Shown piece by piece: positions 42,711 to 52,929 of a stretch of DNA of 64,000 bases. The translations under genes were made by a program, and so were the position numbers. The notes under the pieces are model-generated. The model had not been told where the DNA came from and ran no database searches. It was given only the letters and a program-made list of their open reading frames with translations. Position 1 is the stretch's first letter; each line of letters opens with the position of its first letter. The DNA is taken from positions 16,668,501 to 16,732,500 of the forward strand of contig JAPNXP010000001.1 of the NCBI GenBank assembly GCA_028753945.1, given 5' to 3'. The stretch is from Hexactinellida sp. DTS-2022 (taxonomy: Eukaryota; Porifera; Hexactinellida).

Positions 42711-44864
42711 ATGACTCCAATATGGGACATGTTAATGACAGGAGTCGTTACAGTGGAACGCTACACATTTATTGTATATTTACTGATATTCATAGCCAAC
42801 TTTCTCATTGCCATTTTAAGCTATCCCATTGCTATAAGGCTATCAGCTGAATTGTACAAACAGATCTTAAAGTACAAGAATATAGTCCAACAGTATAGGT
42901 TAGATGAAGATGTGATTCAATACATAGGTTACTACGATCATTTCAAGGTAATCTATTGTCTCATCCTTTCTTTAATATTATACTTAACGTTTACGATCAT
43001 AAGCAGTGTAAATGGAGTGTACATGCTTTGTCTCTACAAAGATTTGAATAAGAATGCTTACCGGCATAACATTCATACTCTAGGTACAAGTAAACTGTTC
43101 TCAAATACTAATACGGGAAGTCCATTGGTGTTAAAATATTTAACAATTCCTACAAATAACTACGTCTTATACACAATAGAAGCATTCAAATGTGTCGGGC
43201 AAGACTCAATTTTATTATTTGCATCAGTTTTTATCTATCAAATTGTATGCTATTTCGAGAGGCGAAAATTTTCCCTATTTTTCTTCTTAAAAATATATAT
43301 CATCCGGATAATATTTGTTTTATTCTGGAATACAAACATTTTATTTGCGATTATACAAGCTTTCAATTACTCCACTGAAATAAAAGAATTGATAATGTGT
43401 TTCTATCTACCATTCCCTATATTCAGAAAACTAATTGAATTATTTGAAAATGGACTGCTAACTGGCATATCTATTGCTCTTGTGCGGGTAGCCTATCGCA
43501 CCATAAACATTAAAGAAACTTCACACAACAATGATAGTTTGATTATTCAAGAGATTGGAGTGGAACGTTATGAAAAGGTACAACTCGCTATCAAACTGTT
43601 CAAAATATTTTGTATAGGGTACATATCCACTGTAGTATTAATCTTTGTAATAAATATACTCGAGTGCCATTTTATTTTTTTGTTTTTATCTTTCGATAAG
43701 AATTACAAAGTTCCGCAGTTTGAGACTACTCAGATTTCAGTAGGAATCATAACTGGACTACTGGGTATCCTACCGACATTCCTTTACATTCTGTTTCTTT
43801 GGAAATTATGGTTTTACTATGGAAAAGTATTCAGGAAGAAAAAGTTTAGATTTCGACTTGAGGATTTTGACACTTTAAATATTCCCCCGGCAGACTTGTT
43901 GAACAATCCGCATCTTTCAAAACTACCAAACCAAGACAGGATTATATTAATTCATCATATTGTAGTTATATTCATAACGTCAATACTAATCAGTGGGTTC
44001 TGTAGTCAGTTCCTTAGCATACGATGGACAGCCCCTCTAACACTGAAGCCTGGAGACTACCTTCTTACAAATGAAACCGGGTCAGTTCTTAGCTGTGATG
44101 GGCAGTTAGAATATTCATTTTCTTATTCGCCTATTTCGCTCATAGATCCAACTCCATATCGTAACAGGTACAGGTTCAAGGGTAAGAACTGCACAGATTC
44201 AATTCGCTTCTACTCACCGCCCTTAGAATCTTACTATATTACCCAGCAAATTAGTATTGCTAATGTTTCCAAATTAGTTTACTTTGATATTTGGCTTCCA
44301 GAACGATCCTATATCCATAACATTTCAGATTGTATACAAAGAATTGTACTTCGCGGACCAATAATCCCTTTCCCTTGTTACCTACCAATTGAATATTTAT
44401 ACTCCCCTCAAGCTGATGAACTTTGTCATCGATATTATACTAATGACACGGAATATTTTATTGAAGTTAAGAATAGCACTTGTGAAGAAAATCGGTCAAG
44501 TTGCACTACTAGTTCAGTTGCCATTTTTAGCGTAGACTGTCGACTTGATGAACTCTGTACAAATCCATCTATTAATTTCACCATAGAGAGACAGGTATTA
44601 AAGGGAATTGAAACTAGCGAAATGTGCAACTTTCATAATATTTCGGACTGCAATTCTCAGCAGATTGGATTAATAATTTACGAACCAAGAGATTTATACT
44701 TCTCGAAGAATGCTTCACGTGGTAGTAATAGTGACTTGTGTCTCTTCTCTGCCGTATGCCACTACTCTCTATGGGTTCCTATTCTAGCATGTATTGGCAT
44801 CCTGTTATTATCCCTGACCTACGCTGTAATTTCATTAGTGCTGATACATAGATATCTAACTTAA
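42711..44864 (+). CDS. Polytopic membrane protein with glycosylated ectodomain
   Basis: A 717-codon single exon. Residues 1-440 have about seven or eight membrane segments (near 19-43, 80-107, 164-182, 188-215, 300-330, 343-372 and 415-440). Residues 440-690 form a polar, Cys-rich segment with many N-glycosylation sequons (NET, NCT, NVS, NIS, NDT, NST, NRS, NFT, NAS), so it is extracellular or lumenal. A final membrane segment at about 692-713 ends in a short basic tail. The N-terminal half resembles the simpler proteins at 35686-36864 and 59269-60384 in segment spacing. I recognise no named family. It looks like a receptor or adhesion-type surface protein. It lies between the GTPase at 38320-40653 and the GTPase relic at 45602-46716. 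Confidence 0.75.
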   Translation: MTPIWDMLMTGVVTVERYTFIVYLLIFIANFLIAILSYPIAIRLSAELYKQILKYKNIVQQYRLDEDVIQYIGYYDHFKVIYCLILSLILYLTFTIISSVNGVYMLCLYKDLNKNAYRHNIHTLGTSKLFSNTNTGSPLVLKYLTIPTNNYVLYTIEAFKCVGQDSILLFASVFIYQIVCYFERRKFSLFFFLKIYIIRIIFVLFWNTNILFAIIQAFNYSTEIKELIMCFYLPFPIFRKLIELFENGLLTGISIALVRVAYRTINIKETSHNNDSLIIQEIGVERYEKVQLAIKLFKIFCIGYISTVVLIFVINILECHFIFLFLSFDKNYKVPQFETTQISVGIITGLLGILPTFLYILFLWKLWFYYGKVFRKKKFRFRLEDFDTLNIPPADLLNNPHLSKLPNQDRIILIHHIVVIFITSILISGFCSQFLSIRWTAPLTLKPGDYLLTNETGSVLSCDGQLEYSFSYSPISLIDPTPYRNRYRFKGKNCTDSIRFYSPPLESYYITQQISIANVSKLVYFDIWLPERSYIHNISDCIQRIVLRGPIIPFPCYLPIEYLYSPQADELCHRYYTNDTEYFIEVKNSTCEENRSSCTTSSVAIFSVDCRLDELCTNPSINFTIERQVLKGIETSEMCNFHNISDCNSQQIGLIIYEPRDLYFSKNASRGSNSDLCLFSAVCHYSLWVPILACIGILLLSLTYAVISLVLIHRYLT

Positions 44865-45601
44865 GAATTGGATTGATTAAATTGTACTGTAAATACTCTT
44901 TCTTAAATACTTTTTAACAATTTGTTTCCCCGTTTAATACTAAGTTTTATGTACATTATTTTTTGAATGATTTTATCATTGAATTATCAATATTTATTTT
45001 TGTGTATATAATTGTTGATGACAATACCATAAACTTCCCCGTTGCGATCCCGTATCCTGGATTGTTGTTGTTTATAGTACAGACTGTACAGTATAGATTA
45101 CCCATGGTCTACTTAATACCGTATATGTCACCTAGGAGGCCAAAAAAATAGAGGGCCAATATATTTATTCTATTTCCAGACAAAGTAAAACTGATATCAA
45201 TAGCCAATCGAACTTTCTAGGGGATTCCATAATACGAAATTCATTGCAACTACAGTCAACTCTCATTATATCGAAGTGCTTCGGACCTGTAAATTCCTTC
45301 GTTAAATCCAGATATTCTTTATAAGCGGTAAATAAATAATGCATTTACTGCTCTGGGGGAAAATCTTCATTTCGTTATAAACGGTTATTTCGTTATATCC
45401 AACTTGGTTATAACAGGAGTTTCCTGTATTGAAAATATTATTACGGCCATTCGTTGTAAATTTACATCATTAGCAATTCCAATGTTTTTTTTTCACGCTC
45501 AATCACAAGCAACTATGTTATTATAATGTTAATATCTATTATTCTAAACTTTACTCACTCAAATACAAAAAGCTTCCTAATTACCAAAGCTAATTGAGTT
45601 A
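44865..45601. other. Spacer with a TA-flanked MITE
   Basis: No gene is seen. It contains the MITE at 45253-45426. The rest is AT-rich. Confidence 0.5.
45253..45426. mobile_element. pogo/Tc-like MITE (CAGTCAACTCTCATTATA end, TA target)
   Basis: It begins CAGTCAACTCTCATTATATC and ends TATAACAGGAGTTTCCTG, between TA dinucleotides. Half-copies with CGTTATAACGGGAGTTGACTG lie near 46720-46862, and a decayed one near 58800-58905. Confidence 0.7.
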
Positions 45602-46716
45602 ATTATCTGCCAAAATTGAATTTTGTTGAGATAATTCCCGACAGCACACCATATCCCTTGTTTTGTTTCTTTCTCTTGTTTGATTTTTAGTTTGTATGCC
45701 TCAAATGGGTCATATCCATGCTTAGCGACTTATGCTAGGCTGTCTACCTTCTCTTTAACTGCGTTTAGGTGATTTACCCTATCTTGCCATCCAGGTTCTC
45801 CTGTTGATTTCTCAGATTCGATTAGGATGCTATATACACACACACCAGTTGAGAGAGGATTTGGCCTTAGAGCGATTTATTAGTTTGTTGATACTTCTAC
45901 CATTCTACGTAATACTTTTCTGATAACAATTGTGGTAATTTGTACCACCTCGAACTCATCGACCATATCGGCAATAATTTGGGTGGCACTTTACTTTACC
46001 ACTTGCCTCTTGATACCTTTTCTTCAGATGTCCTGTTAACTTCCTGGCGTTCTATGGTAAATCTATATCGGAAATTACTGTGTTGTTTCCATTCACACCC
46101 ATTTATTACACAGTACACTTGACGTTAATCATTCCACCGTTATCCATCGCAGCACAATTGTACTTCTCTCCGTCATTTGGGATTCCACATTGATAATGAC
46201 ATGTATAGTTACATGTTAGGCAGTTGTTACTTATGTTACCCGTGTTGAGTTCATGTCTAACTATAGTATCCTCTTCAATAGTATACGTGAAATCCTTGTT
46301 CCTATAGCGATATATGCTTTGTGTTGTTCCACGACCTCAACCGCTTTCTTTAATAGTTCCAACTTGTTCAGACCTCTCTTTATTTCAAATTGAAGCCCTG
46401 ATATTTGTGTTTCAATTCGTTCCCTTTCTCTAAGAACTGACTTAGTTTGTGTCAAAGATTAGGAATTATAGTTGAAAAATGTTCAAAAAACTTCTCAAAA
46501 CTTCTCATGCCCATTTTCCAGAACATTGTAGCGAACTCATCCTCTGCTGTGTTATAATCGAAAATGACTGAATTGTTGAATTTGAAGAATTCCTGGTATG
46601 GCATGTGAGCTTCATTTATTCCATTCAAGACTTGTGGCACTTTTCCGTCCGCAAACGTTAACAATAGGTAAATGTTGTCGCCAATGTCTTTACCGAAAAG
46701 AGACAGTATTTGAATA
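45602..46716 (-). pseudogene. 5'-truncated, frameshifted GTPase relic
   Basis: The minus strand matches the C-terminal two-thirds of the 38320-40653 and 52930-55188 GTPases, starting just before the LTFADGKVPQV block and running through the coiled coil, a damaged Cys/His cluster and the C-terminal helical region. The P-loop and DTPG region are missing. The homology stops at about 46716, exactly where a half-MITE (GTTATAACGGGAGTTGACTG end) begins. Several frameshifts and small deletions occur, for example at about 46452, 46300 and 45850. The best-preserved piece is 46452-46664. It is a dead paralogue of the cluster. Confidence 0.85.
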
Positions 46717-46861
46717 GGATCTTATGAAATATCGCTTAAACGTAATGGAATTTTCCCCAGAGCACTAAATGTATTAATTATCATCCTCTTATAACGAATA
46801 TCCGAATATAACGAAGGAATTTTCAGGTCCCAAGCACTTCGTTATAACGGGAGTTGACTGT

Positions 46862-47240
46862 ACTTGTTTACCTTATCTAACATTTGAAAGTTTTCCTCTA
46901 GGTTCATTTGAATATTAATAGATTTGTTTACCTCTTTTTGCAAACAAAAACTATGTTCGGAACAAAGATTTGTAGACTATATTATAAATAGAATACTTGT
47001 TTACCTATAATACCCATTGGAAGTTAGCTTATTCGTTCTTTTTGAATTTTCAGTAATTTATTTACATACGTGTATTTTGTAAACAACAGCAATATACGTA
47101 TATTCACATTATAAATTTGAAATGGATATTCGAATTCAGCATACTTGTTTCCCTGTAAATCCGTTAGAAGTTAATCTCTATTCCAATTATAAATGCGGTT
47201 TCTATTCCCTCATCACTATGATACAATCCGGACAATCAAA
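46862..47240 (-). mobile_element. Helitron-like family fragment
   Basis: It carries the TACTTGTTTACCT, CAGCATACTTGTTT and ATACAATCCGGACAA blocks of the 16432-17314 element in the same order, but lacks the CGAGCCCTTCGG terminus and is diverged. Confidence 0.55.
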
Positions 47241-50200
47241 CAAAAATATGGCTATTTGTGTTGTCTTTATAACTCAATAGGTAAACGAGTTGTAAAATAT
47301 TATAATTTTTGATAATATTTCGACGGTTAAAATATGTAATGTGAATTATTGAGTATAAGATATTTGCAGGCTTGCCGTGCTGCAAACCAGTAAGACTTGC
47401 CTTGTATACAATGGATATCCACGGAGATCTCCATGGGTGGATATCGAGGTTTTTGTCATATTCTTCGATATTTATGGATATCCATTTCAAATTGATTTTA
47501 TTAGACAGTTTTTATACAGTGCTTTAGAGCAAGTTCACCTAGCAAAGGCCATCAACAATTTCCCAGAAAAAGATGTTCTTGAAGCTGTTTCCGTTATTGA
47601 CGGACTTTGAGTATATGCTGGTTTATGTACATACACGTACAGTGCATACAGTACAACATTTAGTTGTTAAATAAACATAAATTTTAGAACTTAAATCTTC
47701 TGGAAAGTTTGTAGATATTAGGTTTTAGAAATATCCATAAATATTCCTGGCTATTCACAAATAATTGCTTGGATATCGCTATGAATATGGATATGGATGC
47801 GATTTTCATCTCCACAGCAAGTCTGGTTAGATTTGATTTTACGATTTCAAAAGTTCAATAATCCGTTTTTTTTAATATTCGTTTCTCAAGGTCTTATTGA
47901 GAGTATTCAACAATGCTAATTAACTTCCCCTTGTTATACCATTGTTTCTAATTTCGCAAATAATGCACAACAACAAAATAATTATCCTACATGGGGTCGT
48001 TGTTTGTTTACCTACTTTCTAGATTTAAATATTTAATTGGTATTGAACCATATAGCCTTCAAGTTGACCAAATTATATCAATTTGGTCTAACTAATTAGC
48101 ATATGAAACTAAGCAGCACTGTAACAGTAATACAATACTCTTTTGATTATGATCTAATATCTTTTACTTATTGATATCTCTAATTACATGGAGATTATCT
48201 CATCTCCCCAACTAGCTATAATGTGTATCAACGAGACGACATAAAAAATATTGTAAGAGAAATACATCAAAATTTTTCCACTTTTGAGATAATGCCAGCT
48301 GAATGCTGATGATTAAGTTCAAATGAATTAATATGCTAACTTGTAATATGCTATTGACCGATAATAATTCTATTAGTAGTATCTTATTATAAATTCTATT
48401 TTAATAGAAGATGATTTAATCTCCATAAACTAGTGTATGCTTGTTTAATAGGAGATTACATCTTACACAATTACATTAAACAGAATAATTATGGGAGAAG
48501 TATAAACTTTTAGCATAGTCCACTTGGAGATGATGCTTGGATAAATGGTCACACATATCTCAGATAATATTAATTCGTTTAATTGATCCATTTATGTCTT
48601 TTATGATAAGATAACGCGTATTATATCAATGTGTTTGTGATTAAGATTATTCTAGTCTATTTGTAGATAATGTTTGCCATACTACCGAATACCGATCAAC
48701 TTAAATTTTGAAAAATATATAAACAGATGTTTAGCGAACATATCTAATTGCGTATGGTTAAGTGATGAGAACAAAAGTACTCATTTTCTAATTTTTTGAT
48801 TTATTTTAATAGTATAGAGTAATAATTTCCATATATGGGTATGTATATTTGATTACGTCATTGTGGTTAAATCCGATGTGAAATCATTCTCAAAAGTATT
48901 TTATATTTTCTAGCGTATGTATTTGAAAACCTAAGATTAGTTTATTCCATGGCAATAGATAATTCATTTTACGAGCAATCAGAAAGTAAACACTGGCCTG
49001 GAAATGAAATGAGCAATTACTTGACTTATTTATATAGCCGTATAATATAGTAGGCCATGGGCTGAATCAAATAAACCGAATAATCGGTCGAAATGATTGT
49101 ACGAATCTTAGATTCGAACATATATTCGTTTACTACTTTTTTACAACAACATTACTTTTGTTTAGATTGGAGGAATCGTAAATATAAATTCCTCCCAAAA
49201 CTAACCTTTGTAATAACTAGTGTCTAATACACTTTGTCGCTATGAATCATTAAACAATTGCAACATTTAAAAAAACTATTTTACTGTACGTATTTTGAGG
49301 TTTGAATTTGATTTAATGCTTAGCCATCAAACGAAAGAATATTCGACGGTTCAGCCCCTGTGCAACAAATACGTACGGACAATATAATACAGAACTACAA
49401 TATGTAACAACAGTGTAGTTCTGTATTGGATTATATAAGGCCATATAAAATAAATAATGTGTTTATCATCCCCGCCCGTCCCAATTTTATCCCCCCGTCC
49501 GGAAATATTTTATTATTATCTTATGAAGAAAATATTAGCTATAAGCTTGTATAAAGTACTCCTAAATTCCTAATGTATTTATTTTTAGTAAGCCTTGTAT
49601 TTTAGAGCATTATTTTAAATATTTAACCATTATCATGTTATTTTCTAATTAAATTGGAATGGGATATTACTACTGTATTTGCATATTAATGGGAACGAAA
49701 AATAAATACAAAATCCCGTCCGCAGTCTACTATTTTCTTGAAAATCTGGATGATAAACAATTAATTTATATTACCTGGCATATCCCTACTTGTTACAGAT
49801 CAAGTAGGCACTATAATTGTTTTATTAGCCCTTTTTGGGAGTTGAAAGTTCAATTTTATGTATAAAATATAAATGTGTCCTTATTTTCGGCACGCCAATG
49901 TCATTAACAAGTAAAGGCGCTTCCAATAAGGGTTTTATAAGCCAAGTTTAGCAGATTTATTATATTATTCATACATTTCTGTGGCAACTAGGCTATGATC
50001 CAATTTATAAGGAATCTTATTTCAATTTATACTTTTTTCATATTCTTATTTTATGGTTTGATAATAATTTACATGTATAATTATTTAAAAGAGATAAGAA
50101 TAACTTTCAACGTCAAATACGTCGTGTAGATAAGAAATTTAAAGATACTGTTATCCAATGTAATAAGAATAAGCGTGTTGGCGAACAGTATAAGATCAGA

Positions 50201-50866
50201 TAATTAGTTATTAAATGTAAATTATAATTACAGGTAGAGGACAATTTGGGAATTTTTGGGTGTGCTAAGTGCTGACTCCCCAGAACGTATCATCCAGGTG
50301 TGTGTTTCTCTTAAATTTAAAGGAAAACTCTTAGATGTGCGAAAATCGACAAATTCTTCGGTATAATTAATACAAATTAGTAACTTTGGCGCTTGTGGCT
50401 TATCACAACAAATTATATTGTCAAGTATTCACCGAAATACTTCATTTCCTCTAATTGTAAAGGGGTGCTCAAACGCTCTTCTAACTTCATAGAATCCGCC
50501 ATTGGGAATTACTCTATTTATTTTATATTATGTAATAATATGCCTAGTATGAGAAAAAACTCTTAGTAGAATGAAGGCGAAACAAAGACAGTTGGAAAAA
50601 TCAGTAAGTATCCAACCGAGTTGGTTTTCAATTGTGAAAATTTGAATTTATTAAAACATTGATTCCCTCCTATTATTTATTTAAAGGGCTTGTTCAATAT
50701 AAATCCAGCTTCACAGAGGCAATTTTTTTGGTACTATTTATGCAGTAGGTTAATAAGTGAACTTATTTTTTCTTTTTCGTCTATATTTGCAGCTTCTATA
50801 ATTAAAACTAACCTTGAACAATTTAATATTTTAATGTTCTTCATTCTTGTTTTTGTTTTAACTTAA

Positions 50867-51235
50867 GGCCAGTGTTAATGGTAATATTGTTTCAGCTCCA
50901 CATGAAGTCTATCAGAGGATGCGGGCGGGCGGCATCTCATTATCGTTATCTCATTATTTGATGACGACATAGCTAATAATTATCTGAGCAAATATTCAAA
51001 TGTGTGAGTGTTTATAGATTGTTGGGTAATAATGCTTGCTATAGGTTCTTATTTTGTTGATAGCTAATTATGGCTATTTTAGAGTGTGTCCTACAATATA
51101 ATTGGCAACGAACAGTGGCCTTACTTTGAAATGTATGTGTAATAATGGAATAATTACAATAATGGCAATATTCGTGCGGGAGTGAAATCTGACGCGGGCG
51201 GTGGAGCTGAAACATGATTCCCACAAACAGTGGCC
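50867..51235. mobile_element. Harbinger-type MITE (GGCCAGTGTT termini, TAA target)
   Basis: Inverse-orientation copy of 24665-25046. The ends are GGCCAGTGTTAATGG and AACAGTGGCC, with TAA at 50864-50866 and 51236-51238. Confidence 0.82.
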
Positions 51236-51439
51236 TAATGCATAAAACACTTCAATTATCTATGCTTGCTGATGTAGTATGCAAATATTCTATATGAACC
51301 TGACACCCATTAGCGAAATATTTACAATTTTTCAAAAAACGAGGTCGGGTTCAAAACTGATTAGAATGTTAAAATTATTTTTAGTGCGTACCAATTATCA
51401 TCCAACCTTAAAAAAAAACAATATCTAACAAGACCGGGT

Positions 51440-51800
51440 GTCATAGTGCCAGCGGTCCCCCCAAAAAATGTCCCCCTCGGACTCCTCACCCTAGTGCCAG
51501 CTGTCCCCCCGGACCAGTGGCGCTAGTGTCAGCTGTCCCCCCTCAGGGCCAGATGTCCCCTCGGACTCCTCACCCTAGGGCCAGCTGTCCCCCCGGACCA
51601 GTGGCCCTAGGGTCAGATGTCTTCCCTCAGAACCTCACACTGGGGTCCCAGAACAATAAATTTCACAATGCACATCACTATAGTTTCATATTCTACATTT
51701 AAAGTATTCCGATTGGAGTACATCTAACCCTGAGGGGAGACAGCTGACCTTAGGGCCACTGTCCGGGGGTACATCTGACCCTAGGGTGAGGAGTCCGATG
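51440..51800. repeat. Imperfect tandem repeat (GTCCCCCCGGACCAGTGG units)
   Basis: Units of about 40-60 bp containing CTAGTGCCAGCTGTCCCCC and CTCACCCTAGGGCCAGCTG recur from 51455 to 51640. An inverted version (ACATCTGACCCTAGGGTGAG) lies at about 51725-51800, so the whole may be a TIR element with repeat-built ends. Confidence 0.65.
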
Positions 51801-52191
51801 GGCCAACGGACCCTTGCAGGTACCAGACATGGAAGCGAACCCCCTAAGGATAGGTACTATCACTTCTATGCCTCATACAAACCAATCCCTTCACTTATTC
51901 AAAGGAAATCGCATGTTGGCATGTATTATTTTAATTTTCAATAGACATGCATACCAATCCTACTTACCTTTCATATTTTGGCATTTATAGTAGACTCTCG
52001 TTGGTACTAACAAGGAAACTTTCCAAATCTGTTCGTATTATCGGGAATTCATATTAAACTAAGTCACTTACACGTCTTTGTAAAGACTAGGGCAATTCAA
52101 CCTGGTTCGCCTTAACCGATAATTCGCTTATCTGCGTTCGTATTAACGAGAGTTTTATACTGTAGTGATAATTTATTGTTGTTTTAATTAC

Positions 52192-52295
52192 GAAGACGAA
52201 GTTAACAAGCTGAAAAAGATAAAAGACGACTACAGAAAGAATTAGATGATATTTCAGATCAAGCTGAGAGAGCTGTTAAACAATACGAGACAAAG
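52192..52295 (+). pseudogene. Myosin-II-tail-like exon fossil
   Basis: A 104-bp segment reads as a coiled-coil rod. It starts EDEVNKLKK in one frame and, after a 1-nt shift, continues DKRRLQKELDDISDQAERAV and then KQYETK, ending at AAG|GTACAG, a good splice donor. The pattern resembles the C-terminal rod of myosin heavy chains (RRKLQRELED-type block). There is no neighbouring exon, and the frame breaks, so it is probably a stranded exon copy. Confidence 0.35.
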
Positions 52296-52350
52296 GTACA
52301 GTTCTTGACTTACTATATATTTAGTATACTGTAAAAATACAATTTAACTA

Positions 52351-52521
52351 CAGTCGAAATCGGGTTTTTTTTCCTTATCGGGTTATTTTGCCTCCTTGCT
52401 TCTCCTTGTTTCTTCATAACCTCATAGAACTGTATATTGTTAAATACGGGTTTTTTTGCGTATCGGGTTTTTTGCCTCTTTTTCCATGCATTTAGGGGGG
52501 GAAAAAACCCAGTTTCGACTG
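52351..52521. mobile_element. pogo/Tc-like MITE (CAGTCGAAATCGGG termini, TA target)
   Basis: The ends CAGTCGAAATCGGG and CCCAGTTTCGACTG are inverted, flanked by TA. A TATCGGGTTTTTTTGCCTC block is repeated internally. Confidence 0.75.
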
Positions 52522-52886
52522 TAGTTGTAGCGCCGATTTAGTCTTATCTACAAAATACTACCAATTAACCAAAATAATCGTCAAAGGTCTTTTTTATAAT
52601 TACGCTTTCCTTTGCAATTGTTATGAAGATTTATTTATATTTACACATAATACAATCATGCCAATTTTTTACAATAAAAATATATTTTTCTATGTTAATA
52701 ATAGTCATTTTAATTATATTTGTAATAATCTAATATCTGATATTTCATAGAGGGTACAAATAAATATTATTGCGAAATTTTGCAGCCAATTAGCAAGAAA
52801 TTACACTAAAGGTCATTTTTATAAATTTGAACACAATTGCTGACTAATAAAAAAATGTTAAATAGTGTATGAACTTATCCAGGTAG

Positions 52887-52894
52887 TATAAATA
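52887..52894 (+). promoter_or_regulatory. Candidate TATA box for the 52930 GTPase
   Basis: TATAAATA lies 36 bases before the first base of the start codon at 52930, allowing a very short 5' UTR. In such AT-rich DNA this could be chance. Confidence 0.35.
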
Positions 52895-52929
52895 TGGGTT
52901 TCTGCAACTAAGATCACTATACAGTTGCA

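Larger units (their letters stand above)
46717..52191. other. Long gene-poor, repeat-rich region
   Basis: Elements seen: a half-MITE (46717-46862), a decayed 3' part of the Helitron-like family (46862-47240), GGATATCCA palindromes (47390-47480), a GAATATTCG-type MITE (about 49070-49365), a Harbinger-type MITE (50867-51235), CCCCCC-rich tandem repeats (51440-51800) and a CTCGTTRGTAC-type MITE (51990-52165). Open frames here are short and lack motif support. Confidence 0.5.

Noticed and set aside
47377-47610. 77-codon open frame with GGATATCCA palindromes
   Set aside because: The palindromes look like repeat ends, and the translation has no recognisable domain.
51517-51702. Pro-rich open frame
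   Set aside because: It translates the C-rich tandem repeat array.
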